Positions 18,129-27,541 of a DNA stretch of 64,000 bases are shown here, one piece after another (within the stretch, counting starts at the first letter, position 1; the number at the start of each line of letters is the position of its first letter). A model generated the notes under the pieces. That model did no database searches. It had not been told where the DNA came from and saw nothing but the letters and a program-made list of their open reading frames with translations. Location of the stretch: assembly GCA_963759125.1 (NCBI GenBank), contig CAVWXN010000008.1, forward strand, positions 186,001 through 250,000. The letters are read 5' to 3'. The stretch is from JABDQA01 sp963759125 (GTDB lineage: Bacteria; Desulfobacterota; Desulfobulbia; Desulfobulbales; Desulfocapsaceae). A program made the position numbers and the translations under genes.

Positions 18129-19076
18129 ATGGATACAAACTACGGAATGGAGATTGTCAGGGCGACCGAGATAGCTGCCCTGACCGCGGCCAGAACTCAG
18201 GGACTGGGGGATTATATCGACATCCTCAACACCGCCCGGGGAGCAATTGCCAAGACTCTGAACCGTTTGCAGATTGACGGCAGCCTCATCAACGACCGGT
18301 TCGAAAATCGAGACGATATTGTCGATATGCCTCTCAACATCGGTCAGGGGGGGCCAACCATGGATGTCATGGCAATCGCCCTGGAGGCCCACCATTCAGC
18401 AGCAACCGGCGGCAACAACGCCACCTCCTATGCGGTGATCGCCCCCAAGGGAGTGGTCCAGACGGTTCCTAACCTGAGCATGTATAAAATCGTCGTTGGC
18501 CCCGAGGTCGGCAATGTGATTAATATCGACCAGCCGCCGGCCATAAATGTCAAGCGTACGGCCCGGGCCCTTGGCAAATACACCGAAAATGTAACCGTCT
18601 GCATACTGAACCAGGCCAGGCACACACAGCTCATCAAGGAGGTCCGGCAGACCGGTGCCCGGATCAAGTTGATAGAAGAAGGCGAGATTTCAGGCTGTCT
18701 GTCAGCCATCATAGGCGAGAAAACCGACATCTACATGGGCTACGGCTATGCGCCCGAAAGTACGTTTGTGGCGGCGGCCATAAACTGCCTTGGCGGCTAC
18801 TTCGAAGGAAAAATTCTGTACGAAAACAATCGTGATCGGGAACAGGCGAAGACACATGGCATTAGTGATTTCGATAAGATTTTCAGAACCCATGATCTGA
18901 TTCGCTCCAAAGAGGTTGCCGTAGCTGCAACCGGCGTGACCGATGGCGAATTTCTTGAAGGTGTTCGCTTTACCTCAAATGGTGCGGTAACCAGTTCTTT
19001 TGTTGCCAGGGCCGAGACCAAAACCTATCGAAAACTTGAAACAAGGCACTTCTTCGACTATAAACCTGTATTTTAG
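18129..19076 (+). CDS. GlpX-family (class II FBPase) protein with degenerate active site
   Basis: 315 residues, collinear with GlpX from RATEIAALTAAR through GARIKLI and GYAPES to ATGVTDGEFLEGV. An ungapped N-terminal alignment to E. coli GlpX (from memory) shows key residues replaced: Lys29 to Tyr29, Asp33 to Leu33, Glu57 to Arg57, Asp85 to Ile83 and Thr90 to His88. Glu88 (here Glu86) and Glu213 (here Glu210) are kept. The canonical GEGE and DPxEGT motifs are therefore gone. Loss of the metal-binding acids argues against normal FBPase activity, although the fold looks intact and the gene is open. AGGA precedes the ATG. A regulatory, scaffold or new catalytic role is possible. Confidence 0.85.
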   Translation: MDTNYGMEIVRATEIAALTAARTQGLGDYIDILNTARGAIAKTLNRLQIDGSLINDRFENRDDIVDMPLNIGQGGPTMDVMAIALEAHHSAATGGNNATSYAVIAPKGVVQTVPNLSMYKIVVGPEVGNVINIDQPPAINVKRTARALGKYTENVTVCILNQARHTQLIKEVRQTGARIKLIEEGEISGCLSAIIGEKTDIYMGYGYAPESTFVAAAINCLGGYFEGKILYENNRDREQAKTHGISDFDKIFRTHDLIRSKEVAVAATGVTDGEFLEGVRFTSNGAVTSSFVARAETKTYRKLETRHFFDYKPVF

Positions 19077-19128
19077 AGAAATCTAAACCGTTAATGACCC
19101 CCAAAAAACCTTCTGGAGTCCCAAGTCC

Positions 19129-20454
19129 ATGAAAAAAACAATACTCAGTTTTGTCCTCATAGTTCTGGCGATCTTTTTTATCCTGCCGTCGGTGGCAGGC
19201 GCCCGGCCAGCCGCATCGGCAAAATTCTCGACCACCCGTGCGGAAAATCCTAACGAGGCTCAGAATAGATTAGTTTTACCTTACGCCTTTCCTTCAGAAT
19301 CCATGGGAACCACTGTCGGAGTTGGCGGTTTCACCAAAGGCTATTTCCAGGATCAATTACTTTTGGCAGGATCCGTGTTCGGCAGCGTTGATGACGCCAA
19401 AGGGGTAGTCGGCGGCTTCTGGGATTACCTTCTGCCTTTTTCAAGAAGACTTTATTTCACTGCCTATGGCGCCCTCAGCTATTTCCCGCGAAACCGTGCC
19501 TACACCCAAGTTCCTAGATTTTCATCCGATTTTGACCCCACCGTGGCCGGCTCAAATGGTTCGGACCAGGATGATTACATAGAGGATGACGGCAACGACA
19601 ACTGGTATGAGCTCAAACTCGAGTATGTGCTGCCGCTCGGCAGCATGAAAAATGAACACAAAGGAAAATATAAACTGAAGAACGGAATCCTGCAGTCTGG
19701 TGCAACCGGCGGCGACAAGTGGAATCCGCTGGCGACAGGAATGTCTGTCCTGCTGCTCGGACAGTCCGGCAGGTATCAGAACTTCAGAACAGATACTGTC
19801 ACCTATTCGGGCGATGCCTATCCCTGGGAAATCGGCTACCTCTATAACAACACCGATTTTCCTACCAACCCGACCTATGGCAGTCTTCAATACATTGCCT
19901 ATACGAAGGATTTCCACGATGGCAATTTCGGTTCATGGGATTTTCTCGAGTTTGAGGCCAGCAAATTTTTCGATCTGGGCCAGTCGAGATTCTCACGGCA
20001 GCGGGTGGTGGCCCTTAACTTTTGGACCGGCAGTTCTCTGTCCTGGAATGAGACCCTCAATGAGAACGGTGATGTCGTCATCGAAAACAAGCCTCCCTAT
20101 CTCGACGGTGCTCGGCTTGGTGGTTGGTACCGGATGAAAGGCTATCCGAACAACCGTTTCAATGATCGATCTGTTATCTATGGCACTGCTGAGTACCGCT
20201 ACACCCTGGACTGGAATCCGGTGGCGGGTGTCAACTGGCTGCGCTGGCTCCATCTTGACTGGTTTCAGCTCGTGCCCTTTGTCGAAGTAGGAAGGGTAGC
20301 GCCCGATTACGATCTGGGCGAGCTCTTTTCCGATTTGAAATTTGACGGCGGTATTGGCTTACGAGCGATGACGGCTGGTGCCGTGGTCCGTTTCGACACC
20401 GCTTTCTCCGATGAAGGAACCAATTTCTGGGTGATGTTTCAGCAGCCTTTCTAG
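19129..20454 (+). CDS. Outer-membrane beta-barrel protein (BamA/Omp85 C-terminal type)
   Basis: 441 residues with a signal peptide ending at about residue 25 (SVAGA). The rest is alternating aromatic/hydrophobic strands like the barrel part of surface antigen D15/Omp85 proteins. It includes RLGGWYRMKGYPNNRFNDRS, close to the conserved barrel loop, and the C-terminal residue is Phe (QQPF), as expected for Bam recognition. There are no POTRA domains, so it is not BamA or TamA themselves. GGAG precedes the ATG. It follows the GlpX-like gene by 52 bases and could share its transcript. Transported substrate is unknown. Confidence 0.8.
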   Translation: MKKTILSFVLIVLAIFFILPSVAGARPAASAKFSTTRAENPNEAQNRLVLPYAFPSESMGTTVGVGGFTKGYFQDQLLLAGSVFGSVDDAKGVVGGFWDYLLPFSRRLYFTAYGALSYFPRNRAYTQVPRFSSDFDPTVAGSNGSDQDDYIEDDGNDNWYELKLEYVLPLGSMKNEHKGKYKLKNGILQSGATGGDKWNPLATGMSVLLLGQSGRYQNFRTDTVTYSGDAYPWEIGYLYNNTDFPTNPTYGSLQYIAYTKDFHDGNFGSWDFLEFEASKFFDLGQSRFSRQRVVALNFWTGSSLSWNETLNENGDVVIENKPPYLDGARLGGWYRMKGYPNNRFNDRSVIYGTAEYRYTLDWNPVAGVNWLRWLHLDWFQLVPFVEVGRVAPDYDLGELFSDLKFDGGIGLRAMTAGAVVRFDTAFSDEGTNFWVMFQQPF

Positions 20455-20590
20455 ATCTGCCAGCTCGCCTTTGATCGATAAGATAAATAGATTGACTAGT
20501 CTGGATATTCTGGAACCGCAGGTCTTAAAGTTTTCTGGTAATGGTCCGACGTATAGTTCACAGATCATCAGAACTAGATTGAACAGAAAA

Positions 20591-21427
20591 ATGGTTATGC
20601 GACTGGCAGTATTCTTTATAGCGTTGTGTTTGTTTACCTATGGCGGGAAGCTTTGTGATTCTGCCGTCGCCGGCCATGTTATCGACCGGATCAAGGCCAA
20701 TGGCGAACTGGTTCTCGGTACCCCTGGCGATTTTCCCCCCTTCAGCGTGACCTCAGATCAGGGCGATCTGATCGGCTTTGACATATCCCTGGCCAGGGAA
20801 CTCGCCAAGTCGATGAATGTCAATCTGCGCATTGTCCGGCTGCCTTTTCATGAGCTGATTCCTAACCTTGAAGAAGAAACTGTCGACATAATCATGTCGG
20901 GGCTCAGTATCACCCCGAGACGCAATATGGAGATCGCCTTTGTCGGTCCATACGGTAATTCAGGACAGGCCTTCCTGGGCAGAAACGAGATCGTCGAATC
21001 TCTCGACGAACCGTTAGATTTGAACAGGGAAGGCTTGAAGATTGCCGTACTGAGTGACACCACCGCCGAAATGACGGTTCGGGTCGTGCTGCCCAAGGCA
21101 GAGGCTACCTTTACCACAAGTCTTGATCAGGCCCTGATCAAGCTGCTCAACAATGAAATCGATGGAATCATTTCTGATTATCCATTCTGTAAGGTTGCTG
21201 AATACCGCTATAAGGAAAGGGGCTTCTCCGTCTACGATAAAATTTTCAGCTACGAACAACTGGGAATCGGAGTACCCGCAGGTGACCCCCTGTTCATCAA
21301 CCTGCTGGAGAATTATCTAAACCTTCTCATCGGTTCCGGATCCCTTAAGGCCATGCAGGAATTCTGGTTCAAGAGCAGCGACTGGATCGTCAGTCTGCCA
21401 GATTTAACCGTTCTCAAAGATTTCTGA
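20591..21427 (+). CDS. Periplasmic solute-binding protein, family 3, without its own permease
   Basis: 278 residues from the ATG at 20591, which begins a proper signal peptide (hydrophobic MRLAVFFIALCLF). A longer frame from TTG at 20471 would put 40 hydrophilic residues in front and is unlikely. The mature part is a family 3 binding domain: GELVLGTPGDFPPFS, GFDISLARELAKSM, the arginine after SITPRR that usually binds an amino-acid carboxylate, and GIISDYP. No ABC permease or ATPase is nearby. Four bases after its stop comes nhaA, so it may deliver a signal or solute unrelated to a classical ABC system. Ligand unknown. Confidence 0.85.
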   Translation: MVMRLAVFFIALCLFTYGGKLCDSAVAGHVIDRIKANGELVLGTPGDFPPFSVTSDQGDLIGFDISLARELAKSMNVNLRIVRLPFHELIPNLEEETVDIIMSGLSITPRRNMEIAFVGPYGNSGQAFLGRNEIVESLDEPLDLNREGLKIAVLSDTTAEMTVRVVLPKAEATFTTSLDQALIKLLNNEIDGIISDYPFCKVAEYRYKERGFSVYDKIFSYEQLGIGVPAGDPLFINLLENYLNLLIGSGSLKAMQEFWFKSSDWIVSLPDLTVLKDF

Positions 21428-21431
21428 GCAG

Positions 21432-22808
21432 ATGACTGAACGAAGAGCAAAATCAGATAATGCCCCTTCGTACTCTTCGCTTGAGAAAAGTTTCAAACAG
21501 GTCGTTTCACCCTTAGAGGAATTTCTTCACCAGGAAACTTCCTCCGGCATACTCCTGATGATATGTGTGGCGTTGGCGCTGGTCATAGCCAACAGTCCAC
21601 TTTATCCGGCCTACGATGCAGTTCTTCATACCAAGTTCAGTATCGGTACAGAGAAATATTATATCAGCCAGTCCATCCAGCATTGGATCAACGACGGTCT
21701 TATGGCGCTGTTCTTTTTTGTCATCGGTCTTGAAGTCAAAAGAGAAATCCTCATCGGCGAATTATCCAATCTGAGACAGGCAATTCTTCCCATCAGTGCG
21801 GCACTCGGTGGAATGGTCGTACCCGCCGGATTTTATCTGCTGTTCAACCGCTCGGGGCCCGAAGCCAATGGCTGGGGCATACCGATGGCCACCGATATCG
21901 CCTTTGCGGTGGGAATAGTCGCCCTGCTCGGCTCCCGGGTACCCAAACCGCTGGTGGCCATGCTGCTGGCTCTGGCTATCGTTGACGATATCGGGGCCAT
22001 CCTGGTAATTGCTCTGTTCTACACTGACTCGATCCATATGGGCGCCCTCTTCTTTTCAGGAGTCTGCTTTCTGCTCCTCATCTGCGTCAACCTGGTGGGA
22101 GTAAGAAGCCCCCTGCCCTACGGAGTGATTGGTCTTATCTTTTGGCTGGCGATGCTGAAATCTGGGATTCACGCAACGCTGGTCGGTGTCCTGACCGCTT
22201 TTACCGTTCCTGCACGATCCTCTCTGAACAGCCATCTGTTTGGCGAGGCAATGACAGATCTGCTGAAAAATTTCCAAAGTCAGATCCAGGAATCGGGCGA
22301 TTCAAAAATGCTCGGGGTGCTGCGCAACAGCAGAAAACAGGCTCTTCTGCAAGCAATGGAAAACGGTCTTCATAAGATGGAGAGCCCGCTGCAGCGGATG
22401 GAGCATACCCTGCATGGCTGGGTGTCGTTTACTATTGTTCCGTTGTTTGCCCTGGCCAACGCCGGGATCCCCATAGATTTTGGCAGACTTGGTGAGATTC
22501 TGCTGCACCCGGTTACCATAGGCGTGATCGCCGGCCTAATGCTGGGCAAGGTAGTCGGCATTTTCTCCTTCTCCTGGCTGGTTGTAAAGTCAAAGCTTGG
22601 TGATCTGCCCCAGGGTGTCACCATGCCCCAGATCCTCGGCATCGGCCTTCTGGCGGGCATAGGCTTCACCATGTCCATATTTATCGGGAGCCTGGCCTTC
22701 GAAGCCAACCCCGAGGCCCTGCTCGACGCCAAAATAGGCATTCTTTTTGCCTCGTTGGGTGCAGGAATCCTGGGGTATATCTGGCTCTACAAAACCACCT
22801 CCAAATAG
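21432..22808 (+). CDS. nhaA: Na+/H+ antiporter NhaA
   Basis: 458 residues, inner-membrane antiporter exchanging sodium for protons, consistent with a marine or brackish habitat. The ion-binding aspartate pair is in LAIVDDIGAILVIALFY, MATDIAFAVGIVALLGSR is the conserved TM4 assembly, and GIGFTMSIFIGSLAF is the C-terminal motif. A hydrophilic stretch of about 45 residues (FQSQIQ to LHGWVSF) lies between the two halves, common in NhaA of this group. Start 4 bases after the binding-protein gene suggests translational coupling. Confidence 0.95.
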   Translation: MTERRAKSDNAPSYSSLEKSFKQVVSPLEEFLHQETSSGILLMICVALALVIANSPLYPAYDAVLHTKFSIGTEKYYISQSIQHWINDGLMALFFFVIGLEVKREILIGELSNLRQAILPISAALGGMVVPAGFYLLFNRSGPEANGWGIPMATDIAFAVGIVALLGSRVPKPLVAMLLALAIVDDIGAILVIALFYTDSIHMGALFFSGVCFLLLICVNLVGVRSPLPYGVIGLIFWLAMLKSGIHATLVGVLTAFTVPARSSLNSHLFGEAMTDLLKNFQSQIQESGDSKMLGVLRNSRKQALLQAMENGLHKMESPLQRMEHTLHGWVSFTIVPLFALANAGIPIDFGRLGEILLHPVTIGVIAGLMLGKVVGIFSFSWLVVKSKLGDLPQGVTMPQILGIGLLAGIGFTMSIFIGSLAFEANPEALLDAKIGILFASLGAGILGYIWLYKTTSK

Positions 22809-23063
22809 CAGCTCAGCCCAGCGTGCACGTATCACACAGCCCTGTGAACAGGTTCGATTCAGTCAACAAAAACCTGAAGACAAAATATTTTTTCTTTCCC
22901 ATATGCCTGTAATAACTAAATATATTTTTACCAATCACCTAAACTCAAGTAAATAGAGCCACTCTTTTTTTATGCCCAAGACGATATGATCATGGTATTT
23001 TCTAGTTTCATTCTGAAGTAATTCCTTCCCCCAATTTGTCATGGCGATCAGGGAGTCAAATTT
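22809..23063. other. Intergenic spacer, AT-rich
   Basis: 255 bases between nhaA and the lipoprotein gene. No open frame looks coding, and no clear terminator or promoter was found beyond general AT-richness around 22880-23030. The last 15 bases hold the GGGAG ribosome site of the lipoprotein gene. Confidence 0.4.
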
Positions 23064-23978
23064 ATGAACAGAGTCTTCTATTTACTGCTGTGTCTAACGG
23101 TTGTAATCGTAGCCAGCTGCGGACCAATTACCTCCAAGCAGGCAAGCAAACGGGACAACACAGAATTGACCTCCGAACAGATTTTTGCGGTGATCGCCGA
23201 TAATTCTCTCATCATGTCGGCCTACGATTTCAGCGGAACGGTCTATTTTGATCAGGGTGGTCTGTTGTCTGCCGTTGATAATGAAAATCAGCAGGATGTT
23301 GGAAAATGGGATTTAACCGATGAAAACCAGCTCTGTCTAAAATTCAGAGTCTGGTACTATGGAGATATCAAGTGCTACACGGTATTCGATAACCAGCAGG
23401 CCGACAAACTCACCTTTTTTACCTCCAATGGGGCTGCCTACTACACGGCAATGAAGGTTGAAGGTGATCCTGCTGCACTGGCCAAAGAGATTGAGAAATC
23501 TGCCTCACCCAAGTCCGTTCGCCAGCAAATTGCCTCGCAACAGAGCCCTGCCACTGCCCCCTCGGCTGCTGCCGAGCCAGCCCCATCTAGAGACATTGAG
23601 ATTGACCCTTCTTCAGAGAATGACAGCGGACAGACCGCCAAGCGTCTTGCCGGAAATTGTCCAGGATGCAACATGGCCGGTATGGATCTCAAGGAAGCCT
23701 CGCTGGTCAAAGCCAATCTCCAGGACGCCGATTTGAGCGGAGCAGACCTGCGTTACGCAAATCTCAGAAGAGCGAATCTCAACGGAGCTAACCTCAGGAA
23801 CGCCCGGCTCAATCATGCTAACCTGCCGGGAGCAGACCTGAGCAACGCCGACTTGCGGGGAGCCGACCTCAGTGGGGCCAACCTGCTGCTTGCCAATTTC
23901 ACTGACGCCGACGTAAACGGGACAATATTCACCAATGCCAACCTCGAAAAAACCATAGGATTAGCGAGCAAACCATGA
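23064..23978 (+). CDS. Pentapeptide-repeat lipoprotein
   Basis: 304 residues. The signal peptide ends in the lipobox VASC-G (Cys19), so it is a lipoprotein. The residue after Cys is Gly, which favours outer-membrane sorting. Residues 35-130 form a beta-rich domain. Residues 150-200 are a Pro/Ala/Ser linker. Residues 205-300 contain about 17 pentapeptide units of the A(D/N)Lxx form (NLQDADLSGADLRYANLRRANL and onward). The repeats fold as a right-handed quadrilateral helix. The stop overlaps the dnaE ATG (ATGA). Role unknown; periplasmic location makes Qnr-like gyrase protection unlikely. Confidence 0.9.
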   Translation: MNRVFYLLLCLTVVIVASCGPITSKQASKRDNTELTSEQIFAVIADNSLIMSAYDFSGTVYFDQGGLLSAVDNENQQDVGKWDLTDENQLCLKFRVWYYGDIKCYTVFDNQQADKLTFFTSNGAAYYTAMKVEGDPAALAKEIEKSASPKSVRQQIASQQSPATAPSAAAEPAPSRDIEIDPSSENDSGQTAKRLAGNCPGCNMAGMDLKEASLVKANLQDADLSGADLRYANLRRANLNGANLRNARLNHANLPGADLSNADLRGADLSGANLLLANFTDADVNGTIFTNANLEKTIGLASKP

Positions 23979-26900
23979 GCGCAGGATTTGTTCATCTTCA
24001 TGTCCACACGCAGCACAGTCTGCTGGACGGAGCCATACAATTACCCAATTTACTAAAAAAATGTGCCGAATACGAAATGGAAGCCGTGGCGGTCACCGAT
24101 CACGGCGCCATGTACGGTGCCCTTGAATTCTATAACAAGGCCAAAAAGGCGGGCATAAAGCCCATCGTCGGCTGCGAGTTTTACATCGCTCCCGGCGACC
24201 GAGCAGAAAAGGTTTCAGGAGAAGCGGGTCCGGCTTTTCACCTGATCCTGCTGGCTATGAATTATCAGGGCTATAAGAATCTGATGAAACTTTCATCAAT
24301 TGCCCAGTTCGAGGGCTTCTACTATAGACCGCGTATCGACAAAGAGGTGCTGCAGCGCTACAGCAACGATCTCATTGCTCTGAGTGCCTGCCTGCATGGA
24401 GAGGTTCCCTGGCTCATTTCCCATAATCGGTTCGAAGAGGCCCGAAGCAAGGCCATCGAGATGAAAGAGCTGTTCGGCGATCGATATTATTTTGAACTCC
24501 AGGAAAATAGCATCGAAGAACAGCAAACCGTCAACCAGGGGCTTATTCGTCTCAGCCAGGAACTCGGTATCAAGCTGCTGGCGACCAACGACTGTCATTA
24601 CCTGAACAAGGAAGAAGCCCACGCCCATGATGTGCTGCTCTGCATTCAGACCGGCAAGACAATAAAAGATTCCAAACGATTCAAATTTTCTTCGGATGAC
24701 TTCTATTTCAAGTCACCGGAGGAGATGAAAAAAGCTTTCGACTATTACCCCGAAGCTATTACCAACACTGTCGAAGTCGCCGAGCGCTGTAATCTGGAAA
24801 TCGAGCTGGGCCAGTATCATTTCCCAAACTTCCCGCTGCCTGAAGGTGAGACCCTCGAATCCATGTTCACCAAGGCCAGCCGTGAGGGGCTCCAGCGGCG
24901 ATTCGCTGCGATGAGAAAAAAAGCCCCCTTGCCCCCGGAGACTGAAAAACTCTATCGAGACCGTCTCAACATGGAGATAAACGTCATCAACGAGATGGGT
25001 TTTCCGGGCTATTTTCTGATCGTTGCCGATTTCATCAACTGGGCCAAAGACAACAATATTCCAGTCGGGCCCGGGCGTGGATCGGGAGCCGGCAGTCTGG
25101 CCGCTTATGCGATGTCCATAACCGATATCGACCCAATCCCCTACGGCCTGATTTTTGAGCGGTTTCTCAATATCGAACGCAAATCTATGCCGGACTTCGA
25201 TATCGATTTCTGCCAGGAACGCCGAGGTGAAGTTCTCGACTACGTGCGTGACAAATACGGCGGCAGCGAGCATGTAGCCCAAATCATCACTTACGGCTCG
25301 ATGAAGGCCAGAGGCGTAATCAGAGACGTGGGACGGGCACTGGACATACCTTTTGGCGAGGTCGACAAAATCGCCAAACTGATTCCCGAAGAACTGGGGA
25401 TGACCCTCGAGAACGCCCTCATCAAGGAACCAAAGCTCACCGAAGCTGCCGATCTCGATCCCAGAATCGCTGAACTGCTCCGGGTCTCACGAACTCTCGA
25501 AGGGTTGGCCCGTCACACCTCGACCCATGCTGCCGGAGTGGTCGTGTCTCCCCTGCCCATCACTGAATATCTGCCGGTCTGCAAGGGAAAGGAAGGAGAA
25601 ACGATAACCCAGTATGACATGAAACACACCGAGATGACCGGCCTGATCAAGTTCGATTTTCTTGGGCTGAAAACGCTCACGGTCATCAACAAAGCACTGC
25701 ATCATATCAAGAGCGACTGCGGCAAAGAACTTGACATTGCAGCCATCGACATGGACGACCTGAAGACCTTCAAGCTGCTTTGCAGTGGCAACTCCCTGGG
25801 TATTTTCCAGCTTGAGAGCAGCGGTATGCGCGAGCTGCTGGTCGACATGGCACCGGAACAATTCACCGATCTCATCGCTCTGGTCGCCCTCTATCGTCCC
25901 GGTCCCCTTGAATCAGGCATGGTCAAGGATTTTGTCAACACCAAGCATGGTCGTCAGGAGGCCCACTACTCGCTGCCCCAGCTTAAACCGATACTTGAAG
26001 AGACCTACGGGGTTATCGTCTACCAGGAACAGGTGATGAAGATTGCCAACGTACTGGCCAATTACAGCCTGGGGGATGCTGATATCCTGAGAAGGGCCAT
26101 GGGCAAAAAGATACCCGAGGTTATGAACCAGGAAAAAGAAAAGTTCATGGCCGGTGCCCGTGAGAACCAGATAGACGAAAAGAAAGCCGAAGACATATTT
26201 GACCTGATGGCCAAATTTGCGGGCTACGGATTCAACAAGTCGCATTCTGCTGCGTATGCCCTCATCGCCTACCAGACCGCCTATCTCAAAGCCCACTATC
26301 CTGCCCAGTTCATGACCGGACTGCTGTCCTGCGACATGAACAATACCGACAAAGTAGTTGTCTACATCAACGAGTGCCGGGAACACCACATCGAGGTGCT
26401 TCCCCCTGACATCAATGAGAGCGTTCAGGACTTCAGTGTCCGCGATGACAAGATTCGCTTTGGTCTGGCGGCGGTAAAAAACGTCGGCGAGGCCGCGCTC
26501 AACAACATCATCAAAGAACGGGAACAGAACGGCAGCTTCACTTCCCTGGTCGATTTCTGCAACCGCGTCCATTCCAGCAGCGTCAACAACCGGGTTATTG
26601 AGAGCCTTATCAAGTCCGGCTCATTCGACTCGATGGGCTGCAAAAGATCCCAGCTCCTGGCTATTCTGCCCCAGGCGATGGATCAGGCCAAGGCCCATCA
26701 GCGGGACAGAATGAGCGGCCAGATGTCCATTTTCAACGTGGCTCCCACCGATGCCGGTACAGTGGTCTCGGAGATAGTCCTTCCCAATATCGATGAATGG
26801 GACGAACTCGACAAGCTCAAGTACGAGAAAGAGACGGTCGGCTTTTATATCACCGGTCATCCGCTGGACGAGGCAATCGAAGAGATCAGAACGATCACCG

Positions 26901-27490
26901 ATTCGGATATCACCAATCTCGAATTGTTCAATGACGGCCAGCCGGTCAGAATCGGCGGGCTGATTCGTACGGTCAAGCAGCACAAAAACAAACAGGGAAA
27001 ACCGATGGCCTTCGTAACCCTTGAAGACGTGCTTGAATCGGTTGAAATCCTCGTGTTCCCTGAAGCTTACGCAAATTGTTATCAACTGCTCGAGAGTACC
27101 GAACCAATGATCGTCCGGGGCACCGTGCAGAAGAGTGACCAGGGCATCAAAATCGTGGCCGAAGATATTGACCTGCTGGCCGAGGCACGGCAGAAGTATA
27201 CCCAGGCCGTCCACGCCAGGCTGGAGGCGGACACGGTCAGCAGGCTCAAGCTGGAGGAGCTCAAAGAGCTGCTATTCAGCTACCACGGCCCCTGTCCGTT
27301 TAGCCTTACCCTGCATTTCGACGGTGAGGGGGAAGTAGACGTGGAGATAGACAAAAACTTCACTGTAAGGCCATCCAGAGAGCTTAGTGTAAGCGTTTCC
27401 GAGTTGTTCGGCTACAATCCCCTGAGATTCGAGAAGAAGATCATCGAACCGATACAGCGCAAGCGATCCTTCAAACAGCGAACCAATTGA
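23975..27490 (+). CDS. dnaE: DNA polymerase III subunit alpha
   Basis: Catalytic subunit of the chromosomal replicase. 1171 residues, standard for DnaE1. The PHP domain starts at residue 6 (VHLHVHTQHSLLDG). The palm acids are in MPDFDIDFCQERR near residues 406-418, GPGRGSGAGSLAAYA precedes them, and the helix-hairpin-helix and OB domains follow. The beta-clamp region is near QMSIFN. The ATG overlaps the stop of the pentapeptide lipoprotein gene, so dnaE translation may be coupled to it, an unusual neighbour for a replicase gene. Confidence 0.97.
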   Translation: MSAGFVHLHVHTQHSLLDGAIQLPNLLKKCAEYEMEAVAVTDHGAMYGALEFYNKAKKAGIKPIVGCEFYIAPGDRAEKVSGEAGPAFHLILLAMNYQGYKNLMKLSSIAQFEGFYYRPRIDKEVLQRYSNDLIALSACLHGEVPWLISHNRFEEARSKAIEMKELFGDRYYFELQENSIEEQQTVNQGLIRLSQELGIKLLATNDCHYLNKEEAHAHDVLLCIQTGKTIKDSKRFKFSSDDFYFKSPEEMKKAFDYYPEAITNTVEVAERCNLEIELGQYHFPNFPLPEGETLESMFTKASREGLQRRFAAMRKKAPLPPETEKLYRDRLNMEINVINEMGFPGYFLIVADFINWAKDNNIPVGPGRGSGAGSLAAYAMSITDIDPIPYGLIFERFLNIERKSMPDFDIDFCQERRGEVLDYVRDKYGGSEHVAQIITYGSMKARGVIRDVGRALDIPFGEVDKIAKLIPEELGMTLENALIKEPKLTEAADLDPRIAELLRVSRTLEGLARHTSTHAAGVVVSPLPITEYLPVCKGKEGETITQYDMKHTEMTGLIKFDFLGLKTLTVINKALHHIKSDCGKELDIAAIDMDDLKTFKLLCSGNSLGIFQLESSGMRELLVDMAPEQFTDLIALVALYRPGPLESGMVKDFVNTKHGRQEAHYSLPQLKPILEETYGVIVYQEQVMKIANVLANYSLGDADILRRAMGKKIPEVMNQEKEKFMAGARENQIDEKKAEDIFDLMAKFAGYGFNKSHSAAYALIAYQTAYLKAHYPAQFMTGLLSCDMNNTDKVVVYINECREHHIEVLPPDINESVQDFSVRDDKIRFGLAAVKNVGEAALNNIIKEREQNGSFTSLVDFCNRVHSSSVNNRVIESLIKSGSFDSMGCKRSQLLAILPQAMDQAKAHQRDRMSGQMSIFNVAPTDAGTVVSEIVLPNIDEWDELDKLKYEKETVGFYITGHPLDEAIEEIRTITDSDITNLELFNDGQPVRIGGLIRTVKQHKNKQGKPMAFVTLEDVLESVEILVFPEAYANCYQLLESTEPMIVRGTVQKSDQGIKIVAEDIDLLAEARQKYTQAVHARLEADTVSRLKLEELKELLFSYHGPCPFSLTLHFDGEGEVDVEIDKNFTVRPSRELSVSVSELFGYNPLRFEKKIIEPIQRKRSFKQRTN

Positions 27491-27503
27491 AAACAATTGC
27501 TGC

Positions 27504-27528
27504 CTGGGCTCAGCACACCCGAGCCTAG
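27504..27528 (+). terminator. Putative terminator after dnaE
   Basis: An 8-base stem CTGGGCTC/GAGCCTAG (one G-T pair) with a 9-base loop is followed by AAATTTTGATGTTTT. It lies between convergent dnaE and hslU and could stop dnaE transcription. Confidence 0.5.
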
Positions 27529-27541
27529 AAATTTTGATGTT

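Noticed and set aside
20471..20590. N-terminal extension of the solute-binding protein from TTG
   Set aside because: It would place 40 polar residues ahead of a normal signal peptide.
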